DNA of 64,000 nucleotides from Mucilaginibacter hurinus (GTDB taxonomy: Bacteria > Bacteroidota > Bacteroidia > Sphingobacteriales > Sphingobacteriaceae), in the NCBI RefSeq assembly GCF_003324525.1, contig NZ_QGDC01000004.1, positions 1 to 64,000 of the forward strand, written 5' to 3'. This document shows positions 44,249 to 53,840 of this stretch, one piece after another. A program made the translations under genes and the position numbers. The notes below the pieces were generated by a model that worked only from the letters and a program-made list of their open reading frames with translations, was not told the origin of the DNA and made no database searches. The stretch's first letter is position 1; each line of letters begins with the position of its first letter.

Positions 44249-47056
44249 CTATTTTTTTATAACAGCGCTAAACTTATACGAACCGGCACCAACTTCATAA
44301 ACTACCCGCCCCCCTTCCGCGCCGAGCAATTTTACACCGTCAGCCTTGCTGGCGCGGCCACTTCCCTCATATACATCTTCTTCAGATTTAGCTGGTACGT
44401 ATATTTTTGCCGTTGTGTTGGCAGGCACAGTTATATTCCAGGTAAAGCTTCCGTTTTTTATTTCCCATTCGCTTCTTATCCATCCATATGGTGATTTGTG
44501 CGACGCCTTCACAAAAGTCAGATCGGCAACTGGCGTAGGTTTCATAATAATCTTTTTAAATCCGGGGGTATTGGCATCAGGCTTAATACCGGCCAGGTCC
44601 TCAAAATACCATATAACCAAATCGCCTAACAGCATTACATGATTACCGGAATTCATGAAAGGGTCCGCAGTATTGCCGTTCCACAGTTCCCAGATGGTAG
44701 TGGCCCCGTTTTCAACCATGTAGCCCCAACCCGGATAATCTTTATTGGTAGCCAGCTTATACGCCACATCCGGCCGGCCCATATGCGTAAGTGTGCGCAT
44801 CAGAAACTGTACACCAATTAGTCCGGTGCTTACGTGGCCGTTAAAGTCCCTCATAGTTGTGTTTACCATGTTGTTAAACACCGCCTGGCGTGACTTACCG
44901 GGCGTCAGCCCAAAAAACAGAGACAACCCATTTGTGGTGGCTGTATTATTTGTATAAGCGTTTCTCTTTATATCAAAAAAACGCGCGTTATAAGCTTTTT
45001 TAATATTGGCTTGCAAATTCGCGTATTCGCCGGCATCTTTCATGTTGTTATTTAACCGGGCAAAACGCTCCATAATTCCGCATAAATGGTAATAGTATGC
45101 TGTGCTTAAAACCGCGCCATCGGATTTTCTCTTTGGATCTTTGCTCATTATAATGGAAGGATCGTCAGGTGGAACGCACCAGTCCCCATACTGATCAAAT
45201 TCTATGATATAATTTGTCATACGTTTGTTCCTGATAAAGTCCATCCACTTGTTCATTGAAGCATAATGCTGTATCAGCGGCTCACGGTTTCCAAACTGTT
45301 CATATAACATATTGGCGATGATAATATAGGCAGCGGGCCATGTTATATTATCAGTATTAAGCTGCCAATATGATGGTGCCACGTCAGGTATGCTACCGCT
45401 GTCTGTTTGAGCATCGTTTATATCCCGTAGCCATTTGGCGTATAACGGGGCATTGTTAAAAAGATAGCTTTCTCCGCGCGATCCGGTAGCACGGTCGCCT
45501 AACCACCCCTGCCGTTCATCGCGCTGCGGGCAGTCAGTCGGAATGCTTCTGTAATTGCCTTTAATTCCCCATTTAGCATTATTAAATATTTTATTGATTA
45601 CGGCGTTTGATGTAACGAATGTACCGCCCTCTTCAAGCGCGTCGTGCACAACCATGCCCGTAATAGCATCCAGGCTTGGCTTGCCGGGATAACCGCGCAC
45701 CTCAACATACCTGAAACCGTGATAAACAAAGCGCGGCTGCCAGCTTTCAATGCCGATGCCTTTTAGTGTATAAGCATCGGTTACTTTGGCGGTGCGTATA
45801 GGCGCCAGGTTCAGGTTACTATCAGGTTTCAGCACTTCGGCAAAACGCATGGCTACCTTTTGGCCTCTTTTTCCCTGCACTTTTAAGTTTACCCAGCCAA
45901 CCATGTTCTGCCCCATATCAAAAATAAACACGCCAGGGGCACGCTCAAACACTGCTATGGGTTTTACTTTATTCATTACTTTAATAGGCGGGGTCATCTG
46001 GGCGCTAAGTTGTAAAGCGCCTGGCTTTACATGTCGCGCATTTTGCCATTCTTTGTCGTTGTATCCTGCTTCGCTCCATCCCGTTAATTCTTTAGTCGCA
46101 TCGTACTCTTCGCCGTCAAATTCATTATTGGTAATGATAGGCCCCTGGTTAGTTAGCTTCCAGTCGGTATCGGTATATATTGTTTGGTGTGTGCCGTCGG
46201 TATACTCAATAGCTATCTGCCCTATTGCCTTTGGCATCCCGTAATGGGTTAATTTGGTAATAAAATTATTGTCATAATATACCGGAACAGGTTTTACACG
46301 TACACCTACAAAGCGGCCGTTGCCCAGCAGTATGCCAAATGCATTACGCCCCTGCTTTATATCGTTAGTAACATCATAGGTGGTGTACCATGCCCGCTTT
46401 GGATATTCGGCCAGGGCCGGCGACAGTACTGCATCGCCAATTTTTTTGCCATTTATATATAACTCTGATAAACCAAGCCCACACAAGTAAGCAGTTGCCG
46501 CTTTAACCTTCTTTAACGAAGCAAAATCTTTTCGCAGATACCGGGCGGATACACGTGTGTAAACTGCATTGACGTTATCACCAGGCATTGGCTCATCATT
46601 GCCTATCCATTTGCCTTTCCAATCAGAGGTATCCAATAATCCCACAGACCAGGTAGCGACACTACTCCATCCCGATTCTTCGCCCGTATTGTTCCATAGC
46701 TTTACCTTCCAAAAATAGCGGCCGCCTGATTGCAGCGGCATTCCATTGTAACGAATATTTATGCTGCTGTCTGATTCTATTTTTCCACTATCCCATATAT
46801 CCCCGGCGTCCTTATTAAGCTTATTTATTGAGCTTGATACCAAAATGCGGTATGCGTGCTGCATAAAACCTCGCGTTTGTGATGAGGAGATCCAACTTAA
46901 ACGCGGCTTGATAACGTCTATCCCTAACGGATCTTTTAAATATTCACAGGTTAAATTCTCAGGAACCGCTTGTGGTGTGGTGTACTGCCGGCATCCGGCT
47001 AGCAGATAAACAATTCCGGCGCATACTCCCAGCAGTTTTAAAGTTTTTGACAGCAT
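44249..47056 (-). CDS. GH78 alpha-L-rhamnosidase lipoprotein
   Basis: This protein of 935 residues has a lipobox Cys22 (YLLAGC). The ATG at 47054-47056 is chosen; an earlier in-frame Met lies 39 codons upstream and would hide the lipoprotein signal. Domains run in order: an N-terminal fibronectin-like and carbohydrate-binding part (RILVSSS, AYLCGLGLSELYINGKKIG), a beta-sandwich, and the (alpha/alpha)6 catalytic barrel with DCPQRDERQGWLGD near residues 507-520, holding the general acid. The C-terminal beta-sandwich has VPANTTAKIYVP. It releases terminal L-rhamnose from pectin or other glycans at the cell surface. Confidence 0.92.
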   Translation of the reverse strand: MLSKTLKLLGVCAGIVYLLAGCRQYTTPQAVPENLTCEYLKDPLGIDVIKPRLSWISSSQTRGFMQHAYRILVSSSINKLNKDAGDIWDSGKIESDSSINIRYNGMPLQSGGRYFWKVKLWNNTGEESGWSSVATWSVGLLDTSDWKGKWIGNDEPMPGDNVNAVYTRVSARYLRKDFASLKKVKAATAYLCGLGLSELYINGKKIGDAVLSPALAEYPKRAWYTTYDVTNDIKQGRNAFGILLGNGRFVGVRVKPVPVYYDNNFITKLTHYGMPKAIGQIAIEYTDGTHQTIYTDTDWKLTNQGPIITNNEFDGEEYDATKELTGWSEAGYNDKEWQNARHVKPGALQLSAQMTPPIKVMNKVKPIAVFERAPGVFIFDMGQNMVGWVNLKVQGKRGQKVAMRFAEVLKPDSNLNLAPIRTAKVTDAYTLKGIGIESWQPRFVYHGFRYVEVRGYPGKPSLDAITGMVVHDALEEGGTFVTSNAVINKIFNNAKWGIKGNYRSIPTDCPQRDERQGWLGDRATGSRGESYLFNNAPLYAKWLRDINDAQTDSGSIPDVAPSYWQLNTDNITWPAAYIIIANMLYEQFGNREPLIQHYASMNKWMDFIRNKRMTNYIIEFDQYGDWCVPPDDPSIIMSKDPKRKSDGAVLSTAYYYHLCGIMERFARLNNNMKDAGEYANLQANIKKAYNARFFDIKRNAYTNNTATTNGLSLFFGLTPGKSRQAVFNNMVNTTMRDFNGHVSTGLIGVQFLMRTLTHMGRPDVAYKLATNKDYPGWGYMVENGATTIWELWNGNTADPFMNSGNHVMLLGDLVIWYFEDLAGIKPDANTPGFKKIIMKPTPVADLTFVKASHKSPYGWIRSEWEIKNGSFTWNITVPANTTAKIYVPAKSEEDVYEGSGRASKADGVKLLGAEGGRVVYEVGAGSYKFSAVIKK

Positions 47057-47427
47057 AGTATTATAATTGGTGGAAGCTAAGTTGATAAAATTTACCCGCC
47101 GATACAAGATGTAGATTTGCAGTATGGTGTACTTACTTATGTTATGTATCAAAAAAATGAAATAAGCTAACACAATGAATATAAAGTTAACCAGTTTAAA
47201 GCAAGCGGCATTATTTTAGGTTTACAATAGCATAATTTTAAATCTCAGTCAGAAATGACAGCTTATTTTTACCCGGAAGAACAACAAAATGCTTTTTTTG
47301 GCTAACAATCTTGTTACATTTTAACACATTTGAGATATAAACGGAAAATAGTTAACATTTTTTTTATCAATTATCTAAAATTTTACAAATTGAATTGATA
47401 ATCGAATAAAATATTACTAACTTCGCA
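47057..47427. other. Divergent intergenic region between GH78 and the efflux-operon leader gene
   Basis: This is 371 bp, AT-rich and non-coding. A plus-strand TAGATTTG at 47112-47119 fits the -7 consensus but is 309 bp from the next gene. TAACTTCG at 47418-47425, just before the small ORF, is a one-mismatch -7 element. No inverted repeat or regulator gene was found. Confidence 0.5.
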
Positions 47428-47814
47428 ATGAAGGTTATGTTAAAACGACTTGTTTACATATTTGTACTTGCCTGGCTTATCATCGTATCAGCAGGGTTAA
47501 TTAGCGCCGATATTTTACAAGGCAACAATCAATCTCGTCAAGCTCAATCAAAACCAGTTTCATCAGTTTGCGCTGAAGAAGCTTCTTACCATGAGGATTC
47601 ACCTGAATCTCGTGACAGTAAGGCACGGAGCACCCGGAACCGCATGCGCTTTTTAGCGGGCAGGTCTGTTGATGTTAGTGCTTTATTACCCTATTATCAA
47701 CTCGTGCCGGGTTATTTGCCGGTGCATATAAAACAGCTCTATAAAAAATTTATAGTTCGGCCGGCTGCTCTTCCGGCGTATTACGCGTTTTTGTTCCGGC
47801 TTAGTCCATTTTAA
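47428..47814 (+). CDS. Small exported protein of unknown function upstream of the RND operon
   Basis: This protein of 128 residues has an N-terminal hydrophobic segment (residues ~7-27, FVLAWLIIVSAGLISA) that could be a signal peptide or anchor. A polar, Ser/Arg-rich middle (~35-75) and a more hydrophobic, Tyr/Leu/Pro-rich tail ending FLFRLSPF follow. I recognise no family. The ATG at 47428 is next to a -7-like TAACTTCG; a second Met (residue 4) is possible. It precedes the RND efflux genes by 113 bp on the same strand, so it may be the first gene of that operon. Confidence 0.55.
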   Translation: MKVMLKRLVYIFVLAWLIIVSAGLISADILQGNNQSRQAQSKPVSSVCAEEASYHEDSPESRDSKARSTRNRMRFLAGRSVDVSALLPYYQLVPGYLPVHIKQLYKKFIVRPAALPAYYAFLFRLSPF

Positions 47815-47927
47815 GGTTCATTTTTTTTCTGCAGTATACCCTTGCGGTATGCAAGTTCTTTTGTCTTTATAATGTGGTACGCTGTAAATGCCGTACTGTT
47901 CAACTGGAATATTAACACGCTTAAAAA

Positions 47928-49073
47928 ATGAAGAAATTAAAAGCTATTGGCTATTACATTGTATTAACCGGTGCTGTGCTTGTCACGGGATGCGCCTCCA
48001 AAAGCGATAAGGAAAGCGAAAATGCAGCCGCAGATACCTTAAGTTTACCCGTTATGACCTTGCAACCCAGGGATACCGTGTTGCAAAAACCTTATGTTGC
48101 TGACATACAGGCGCATAAAAATGTGGAGATACGCGCCCGTGTAAAGGGCTTTTTAGAAAAAATATACATTGACGAAGGCAAACCGGTTAAAAAAGGCCAG
48201 CCATTGTTTAAAATAAACGACCAGGAATTTAAAGTAAACCTTTCGCGCGCTAAAGCTGCTTTAAGCAATGCAATGGCCGCTGCAAAGTCAACTCAACTGG
48301 AAGTTGACCGTGTACGGATGCTTGTTGAAAAGAAGGTGATATCCAAGTCAGAACTGGAGGTTGCCCTATCAAAATTGAATGCCGACAAAGCTAATATCGA
48401 CGAAGCGCAATCCATGGTGCAAAGCGCTCAAAACCAATTAGCTTACACCCATATAAATGCACCTTTTAGCGGAATTATTGACCGTATTCCGTTAAAAGCC
48501 GGTAGCTTAATAGATGAGGGCACCCTGCTTACCAGCATATCTGATATCAGTTCAATGTATGCCTATTTCAGCTTCCCCGAAAATGAGTATCTGCAATATG
48601 TACGTAATCACAAAACATCGCCTGACAAAACCAGCGACGAGGTAACACTTGTACTTGCTGATGGTGTTGCTTTTCCGCATAATGGCGAGATAGAAACAGT
48701 GGAGGGTGAAATTGAACAAACAACCGGTTCAATTAACTTTCGTGCCCGGTTTCCTAACCCCCAAGGCTTATTAAGGCATGGTGCCACGGGTAAGTTATAC
48801 ATATCAACCAAGGCCGAAAATGTAATCATGGTACCGCAACAGTCTGTTTTTGACATCCAGGATAAAAGTTATGTATATATCGTTGATAATGGCAATAAGC
48901 TCCGGATGCAGGAATTTACACCGCTAACCCGTTTTTCCCATTATTACATAGTACTTGAAGGACTAAAAGCCGGAGACAAAATCTTGTACGAAGGCACCCA
49001 GAATGTACGTGACGGAATGGTGATAAAACCACGGCAAATGCCAAAGAGTGCATTGCTGGCGATGCAGCGATAA
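47928..49073 (+). CDS. RND efflux periplasmic adaptor lipoprotein (AcrA/MexE-like)
   Basis: This protein of 381 residues has a lipobox Cys22 (LVTGC). The membrane-fusion layout is clear: a beta-barrel/lipoyl half (VEIRARVKGFLEKIYIDEGKPVKKGQPLF), an alpha-helical hairpin (~95-160), the second lipoyl half (YTHINAPFSGIIDRIPLKAGSLI), and beta-barrel and membrane-proximal domains. It links the inner-membrane pump at 49150-52317 to the outer-membrane channel at 52329-53771, both directly downstream. No regulator gene is next to the operon. Confidence 0.92.
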   Translation: MKKLKAIGYYIVLTGAVLVTGCASKSDKESENAAADTLSLPVMTLQPRDTVLQKPYVADIQAHKNVEIRARVKGFLEKIYIDEGKPVKKGQPLFKINDQEFKVNLSRAKAALSNAMAAAKSTQLEVDRVRMLVEKKVISKSELEVALSKLNADKANIDEAQSMVQSAQNQLAYTHINAPFSGIIDRIPLKAGSLIDEGTLLTSISDISSMYAYFSFPENEYLQYVRNHKTSPDKTSDEVTLVLADGVAFPHNGEIETVEGEIEQTTGSINFRARFPNPQGLLRHGATGKLYISTKAENVIMVPQQSVFDIQDKSYVYIVDNGNKLRMQEFTPLTRFSHYYIVLEGLKAGDKILYEGTQNVRDGMVIKPRQMPKSALLAMQR

Positions 49074-49149
49074 GTGCTGATCAGTTCACGGCTAAGTAGG
49101 CTCGCAAAGCGGGGCCTTGTACTTTTACACAATCTTTTCTGAAACAAAT

Positions 49150-52100
49150 ATGTTTGAAACTTTTATAAAGCGACCCGTACTGTCGCTGGTTATCTCATTG
49201 ATAATTACTTTACTGGGCGTACTGGCATTGGTAACATTGCCTGTTACCCAGTTTCCTGATATAGTACCCCCGTCTGTTACGGTTACTGCAAAGTACACGG
49301 GGGCCAACGCTGAGGTTTGTGCAAAAGCTGTTGCCACCCCACTTGAACGCGCTATAAACGGCGTACCCGGAATGACTTATATGTCAACCGTTTGCAGTAA
49401 TGATGGTATTACCTTAATTCAAATTTACTTTAACGTGGGGATTGACCCCGACCAGGCCGCCGTAAACGTACAGGGCCGGGTATCAACCATTATAGATGAG
49501 CTGCCTGAAGAGGTAATAAAAGCGGGGGTTACAACCGAAAAAGAAGTTAACAGTATGCTGATGTACCTGAATATTATGAGCCAGGACACCAGTGCCGACG
49601 AAAAGTTCATTTACAATTTTACCGACATTAACGTACTGCAGGAGCTTAAGCGTATTGACGGCGTAGGCCGTGCCGAAATTATGGGCGCCAAAGAATACTC
49701 GATGCGGGTATGGCTTAAGCCGGATAAAATGATGGCTTATAACGTATCTACCGACGAAGTGATTGATGCCATAAGAGCGCAAAACGTAGAGGCAGCACCC
49801 GGTAAAACCGGCGAAAGCTCTGATAAATCACCGCAAATGCTGCAGTATGTACTTCGGTATACGGGTAAATTTTATGAGCCTAAGCAGTATGAAAATATTG
49901 TTATCCGCGCTGATGAAGGTGGCGCAGTGTTAAAGCTGAAAGAGATTGCCGATGTAGAATTCGGTTCGCTTACTTATAGCATGGTATCTAATACAGATGG
50001 CAGGCCTTCAGCCTCCATCATGATAAAGCAGCGCCCAGGATCAAACGCCAGTGATGTTATTAATAATATAAAAACGCGCATGGCTGAGCTAAAAGAAACC
50101 AACTTTCCATCAGGCATGACTTACAACGTCAACTATGATGTATCGCGGTTTTTGGATGCGTCCATCCACGAAGTTTTGCGCACGCTGGTTGAGGCGTTTT
50201 TACTCGTTTTTATCGTCGTATACATTTTTTTACAGGATTTCCGCTCCACGTTGATACCTGCCCTGGCTGTTCCGGTCGCGCTTATCGGCTCTTTGTTTTT
50301 TATGCAGATGCTGGGCTTCTCAATCAACCTGCTCACACTATTTGCTTTGGTATTGGCTATAGGTATTGTGGTGGATAATGCGATTGTTGTGGTTGAAGCC
50401 GTGCATGTTAAAATGCATGATGAGCATATGAATGCCATGGATGCTACCGTAGCGGCAATGAAAGAGATAAGCGGCGCTATAGTAGCTATTACGCTGGTAA
50501 TGTCAGCAGTTTTTGTGCCGGTAGCTTTCATGTCGGGCCCTGTAGGTGTTTTTTACAGGCAGTTTTCACTTACGCTTGCTATCTCCATTGTTATATCAGG
50601 TGTAAACGCCCTTACACTTACTCCTGCCCTATGCGCCATAATGCTGAAACCAAACCATGCGCCTAAAAAGAAGGGCTGGATCGACAAGTTCTTTTCCGGC
50701 TTTAATAATAAATACAACCGGCTGGAAGGTCGTTACGCCAGCTTGATGATGTGGTTGTCGCCACGTAAGGGTATCACAATAGCCTTGCTCGCGGGTTTCT
50801 TTTTGTTAACGTGGGGTTTTAACGCCATACTGCCCACCGGCTTTATCCCTACAGAAGACCAGGGAATGATTTATGTTAACGTAACTACGCCGTCAGGCGC
50901 GACGGTTGAGCGTACGGAAAATGTTTTAAAAGCCATACAGCGCAGGGCTGAAAAAATACCTGCTATTGAGTCGGTTTCAACCCTTGCGGGCTACAGCCTT
51001 GTAAATGAAGTAGCCGGCGCCTCATACGGAATGGCTATGATAAATCTTAAACCCTGGGATGAAAGAACACAGTCGTTAACAGACGTGATAGAAAAACTGG
51101 AACATAGGACCCGTAATATAGGTGGTGCATCTATTCAATACTTCCCGCCGCCAACGGTACCGGGCTTTGGTAACTCAAGCGGCTTTGAAATACGCATGCT
51201 GGACCGTACAGGCCGCGGCGACCTGCAAAAAGCAGCGGAGGTATCCCAGAGCTTCGTTGCCGCATTGAACGATTCGCCGGAGATTCAGGGGGCCTTTACC
51301 AGCTTTGACCCAAACTTTCCGCAATACATGATTTCTGTAGACCAGCAAACCGCTGCTCAAAAAGGGATCACTATTGACAAAGCGATGTCTACGCTGCAAA
51401 CTCTGATGGGTAGTTATTACGCTTCAAACTTTATACGGTTTGGCCAGATGTACAAGGTGATGGTGCAGGCCGCGCCGGAGTATCGCTCAAAACCCGAAGA
51501 CCTTTTAAACTTACAAGTGAAGAATGATAAAGGCGAAATGGTGCCGTTTTCAACCTTCATAAAAATGGAAAAGATATTTGGCCCTGAGCAACTAACACGC
51601 TATAACATGTATACCTCCGCCATGATAACCGGCGATGCAGCGCCCGGGTACAGCAGCGGCGACGCTATTGCTGCTATAGAACGTGTAGCAAAAGAAAAGC
51701 TGCCCAAAGGTTATGTATTTGAATGGTCGGGCATGACGCGTGAGCAGATATTATCGGGCAACCAGGCAATTGTAATATTTATTATTTGTTTAATATTCGT
51801 TTATTTATTGCTGGCCGCTCAGTACGAAAGCTTCCTGCTGCCCTTGCCGGTTATCCTCTCCTTGCCTACAGGTATCTTCGGCGCATTCTTTTTCTTAAAG
51901 ATAGCGGGATTAGAGAACAATATATACGCACAGGTAGCACTTGTAATGCTCATCGGCCTACTGGGCAAAAACGCCATACTTATTGTGGAGTTTGCCATAC
52001 AGCGGCAAAAAGAAGGCGCTACTGTTTTGAAAGCCGCTATTGAAGGCGCTGCATCAAGGCTCCGCCCTATTTTAATGACGTCACTGGCGTTTATAGCCGG

Positions 52101-52317
52101 CCTTATTCCGTTGTGTATTGCCACAGGTGCCGGAGCGGCAGGTAACCGTTCAATCGGTACAGCCTCCGCCGGCGGTATGGTGATGGGTACCATCTTCGGG
52201 GTGATACTTATACCGGGGCTTTATGTCATTTTTGCTGGTTTAGCATCCCGTAAAAAGAAAAACAAAGAGCTCAACGGGATTGCAACTGAACCTGAGCCAG
52301 AACTAATTAATAATTAA
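49150..52317 (+). CDS. HAE1-type RND efflux pump permease (AcrB/MexF-like)
   Basis: This protein of 1055 residues has 12 membrane helices and two large periplasmic loops, and begins MFETFIKRPVLSLVIS. Conserved RND blocks include LPVTQFPDIVPPSV, SFFMQMLGFSINLLTLFALVLAIG-like helix 4 and, in helix 10, GLLGKNAILIVEFA with the relay Lys. In helix 4 the usual Asp-Asp proton pair reads Asp409-Asn410 (VVDNAIVVVE). The ATG at 49150 is preferred to a TTG 11 codons upstream. It exports drugs or envelope compounds using protons and is the middle gene of a three-gene pump operon. Confidence 0.94.
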   Translation: MFETFIKRPVLSLVISLIITLLGVLALVTLPVTQFPDIVPPSVTVTAKYTGANAEVCAKAVATPLERAINGVPGMTYMSTVCSNDGITLIQIYFNVGIDPDQAAVNVQGRVSTIIDELPEEVIKAGVTTEKEVNSMLMYLNIMSQDTSADEKFIYNFTDINVLQELKRIDGVGRAEIMGAKEYSMRVWLKPDKMMAYNVSTDEVIDAIRAQNVEAAPGKTGESSDKSPQMLQYVLRYTGKFYEPKQYENIVIRADEGGAVLKLKEIADVEFGSLTYSMVSNTDGRPSASIMIKQRPGSNASDVINNIKTRMAELKETNFPSGMTYNVNYDVSRFLDASIHEVLRTLVEAFLLVFIVVYIFLQDFRSTLIPALAVPVALIGSLFFMQMLGFSINLLTLFALVLAIGIVVDNAIVVVEAVHVKMHDEHMNAMDATVAAMKEISGAIVAITLVMSAVFVPVAFMSGPVGVFYRQFSLTLAISIVISGVNALTLTPALCAIMLKPNHAPKKKGWIDKFFSGFNNKYNRLEGRYASLMMWLSPRKGITIALLAGFFLLTWGFNAILPTGFIPTEDQGMIYVNVTTPSGATVERTENVLKAIQRRAEKIPAIESVSTLAGYSLVNEVAGASYGMAMINLKPWDERTQSLTDVIEKLEHRTRNIGGASIQYFPPPTVPGFGNSSGFEIRMLDRTGRGDLQKAAEVSQSFVAALNDSPEIQGAFTSFDPNFPQYMISVDQQTAAQKGITIDKAMSTLQTLMGSYYASNFIRFGQMYKVMVQAAPEYRSKPEDLLNLQVKNDKGEMVPFSTFIKMEKIFGPEQLTRYNMYTSAMITGDAAPGYSSGDAIAAIERVAKEKLPKGYVFEWSGMTREQILSGNQAIVIFIICLIFVYLLLAAQYESFLLPLPVILSLPTGIFGAFFFLKIAGLENNIYAQVALVMLIGLLGKNAILIVEFAIQRQKEGATVLKAAIEGAASRLRPILMTSLAFIAGLIPLCIATGAGAAGNRSIGTASAGGMVMGTIFGVILIPGLYVIFAGLASRKKKNKELNGIATEPEPELINN

Positions 52318-52328
52318 ATTATAAAAAA

Positions 52329-53771
52329 ATGCTTAAAAAAGCACTTCATTATATACTACTTTCAATACCGGCGATACTGGTTACAACCGGCTGCCAAAAT
52401 TATAAGGTGGCTACAACAACTGCTAATATAAAGCTGCCGGCCACTTATACCGGCGTAACGGATACGCTCAGCATAGCGCGCCTGCCCATAAAGCAGTTTT
52501 TTGCCGACCCATACCTGGTGAACCTGATAGATACGGCTATAGCAGCTAACCCAGATATTTTAACTGCATTACAGCGGGTAGAAATGGCTAAAGCAAATTT
52601 GCGCTTCAATGCATCAAAGCTGTTACCTCAAATTAATATAACGGGCAATGCCGGGGTTGAAAAGTATGGCGATTACACGATGAATGGCGTAGGCAACTAT
52701 GATACTAACTTTTCGCCAAATATTAACAATAACCAGCGTATACCCAACCCGGTACCCAATTACTTTCTTGGCTTTCAAAGTTCGTGGGAGATTGATTTGT
52801 GGGGTAAATTGAATAACCGCAAAAAGGCCGCTTACGCACGTTTTCTGGCCAGCAATCACGGTTACCGTTTGGTTATCACATCCCTTACTGCGCAAATAGC
52901 ACAAGCATATTACCAGTTGCTGGCGCTTGATACCGAATTAGGCATTATCAAAAAAAATATAGGTTTACAGGAAAACGCCTTAGAGATTGTTAAGATACAA
53001 AAACAGGGCGGCCGGGCAACCGAACTGGCTGTGCAGCAGTTTCAGGCGCAGCTTCTGCGTACTAAAGGTTTGGAATACAGCACCCGCCAGCAAATTAAAG
53101 AAACAGAAAACAGGCTGAACTTTTTAACCGGCGGATTTGACAGGCCGGTTGCGCGCGATTCATCAATTACTTCGGCCGCTTTACCGCCACTGCTGGCTGC
53201 CGGCATACCGTCGCAACTTTTGCTTAACAGGCCAGATATACAGGCCGCCGAACTTGAGTTAAAAGCTATGAACGCTGACATAAAAGCGGCACGAGCCAAC
53301 TTTTTGCCCAGTTTAACACTTACACCATATGTTGGTTATAATGCATTTAAAGCCGCATTATTATTTGACCCGGGATCTGTTACCTATGGGGTATTAGGCG
53401 GACTTACCGCGCCATTGTTCAATCGCAAAATGCTTAAGGCGGAGTTAGAGCGCACCATTGCTGAAAGTAAAGTGGCAGTGTATAATTATCAGAAAAATAT
53501 TCTGGCCGGTTTTCAGGAAGTAAGTAACGGCCTTAATGGCATTGAAAATTACAACCGGTTTTACAGGATGAAAGAACAGGAATTACAGGCTTTAAATAAT
53601 GCACTTTCGGTAGCTAACGACCTATATTTGGTGGGCCGGGCCAACTACCTTGAAATAATTACAGCCCAGCGAAGTGTGCTTGATGCGGAACTGGAATTGG
53701 CCAACACCAAGCGTAATATATTCTTGAGCGCCGTTAACCTTTACCAGGCTGTTGGCGGGGGATGGCGATAG
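52329..53771 (+). CDS. Outer-membrane efflux channel lipoprotein (OprM/NodT-like)
   Basis: This protein of 480 residues has a lipobox Cys22 (LVTTGC). Two repeated halves follow, each with long helices and outer-membrane strands: the first holds ALQRVEMAKANLRFNASKLLP and SSWEIDLWGKL, the second NRPDIQAAELELKAMNADI and LGGLTAPLFNRKML. This is the TolC/OprM family. It starts 11 bp after the pump gene and completes the tripartite export system. A strong convergent terminator follows. Confidence 0.92.
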   Translation: MLKKALHYILLSIPAILVTTGCQNYKVATTTANIKLPATYTGVTDTLSIARLPIKQFFADPYLVNLIDTAIAANPDILTALQRVEMAKANLRFNASKLLPQINITGNAGVEKYGDYTMNGVGNYDTNFSPNINNNQRIPNPVPNYFLGFQSSWEIDLWGKLNNRKKAAYARFLASNHGYRLVITSLTAQIAQAYYQLLALDTELGIIKKNIGLQENALEIVKIQKQGGRATELAVQQFQAQLLRTKGLEYSTRQQIKETENRLNFLTGGFDRPVARDSSITSAALPPLLAAGIPSQLLLNRPDIQAAELELKAMNADIKAARANFLPSLTLTPYVGYNAFKAALLFDPGSVTYGVLGGLTAPLFNRKMLKAELERTIAESKVAVYNYQKNILAGFQEVSNGLNGIENYNRFYRMKEQELQALNNALSVANDLYLVGRANYLEIITAQRSVLDAELELANTKRNIFLSAVNLYQAVGGGWR

Positions 53772-53803
53772 ATAATATTGACCGTGAATATTAATCGGAC
53801 ACC

Positions 53804-53840
53804 ATAAATACGAAGCCGGATAATGCGGCTTCGTATTTAT
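53804..53840. terminator. Bidirectional terminator between the RND operon and the EamA gene
   Basis: A perfect 15-bp stem (53804-53818 with 53826-53840) with a seven-base loop. Its right arm contains the stop codon of the minus-strand EamA gene (53837-53839). Confidence 0.85.

Noticed and set aside
47057..47173. N-terminal extension of the rhamnosidase (39 codons)
   Set aside because: The extension would bury the lipoprotein signal inside the chain; the internal ATG gives a normal lipobox with Cys22.
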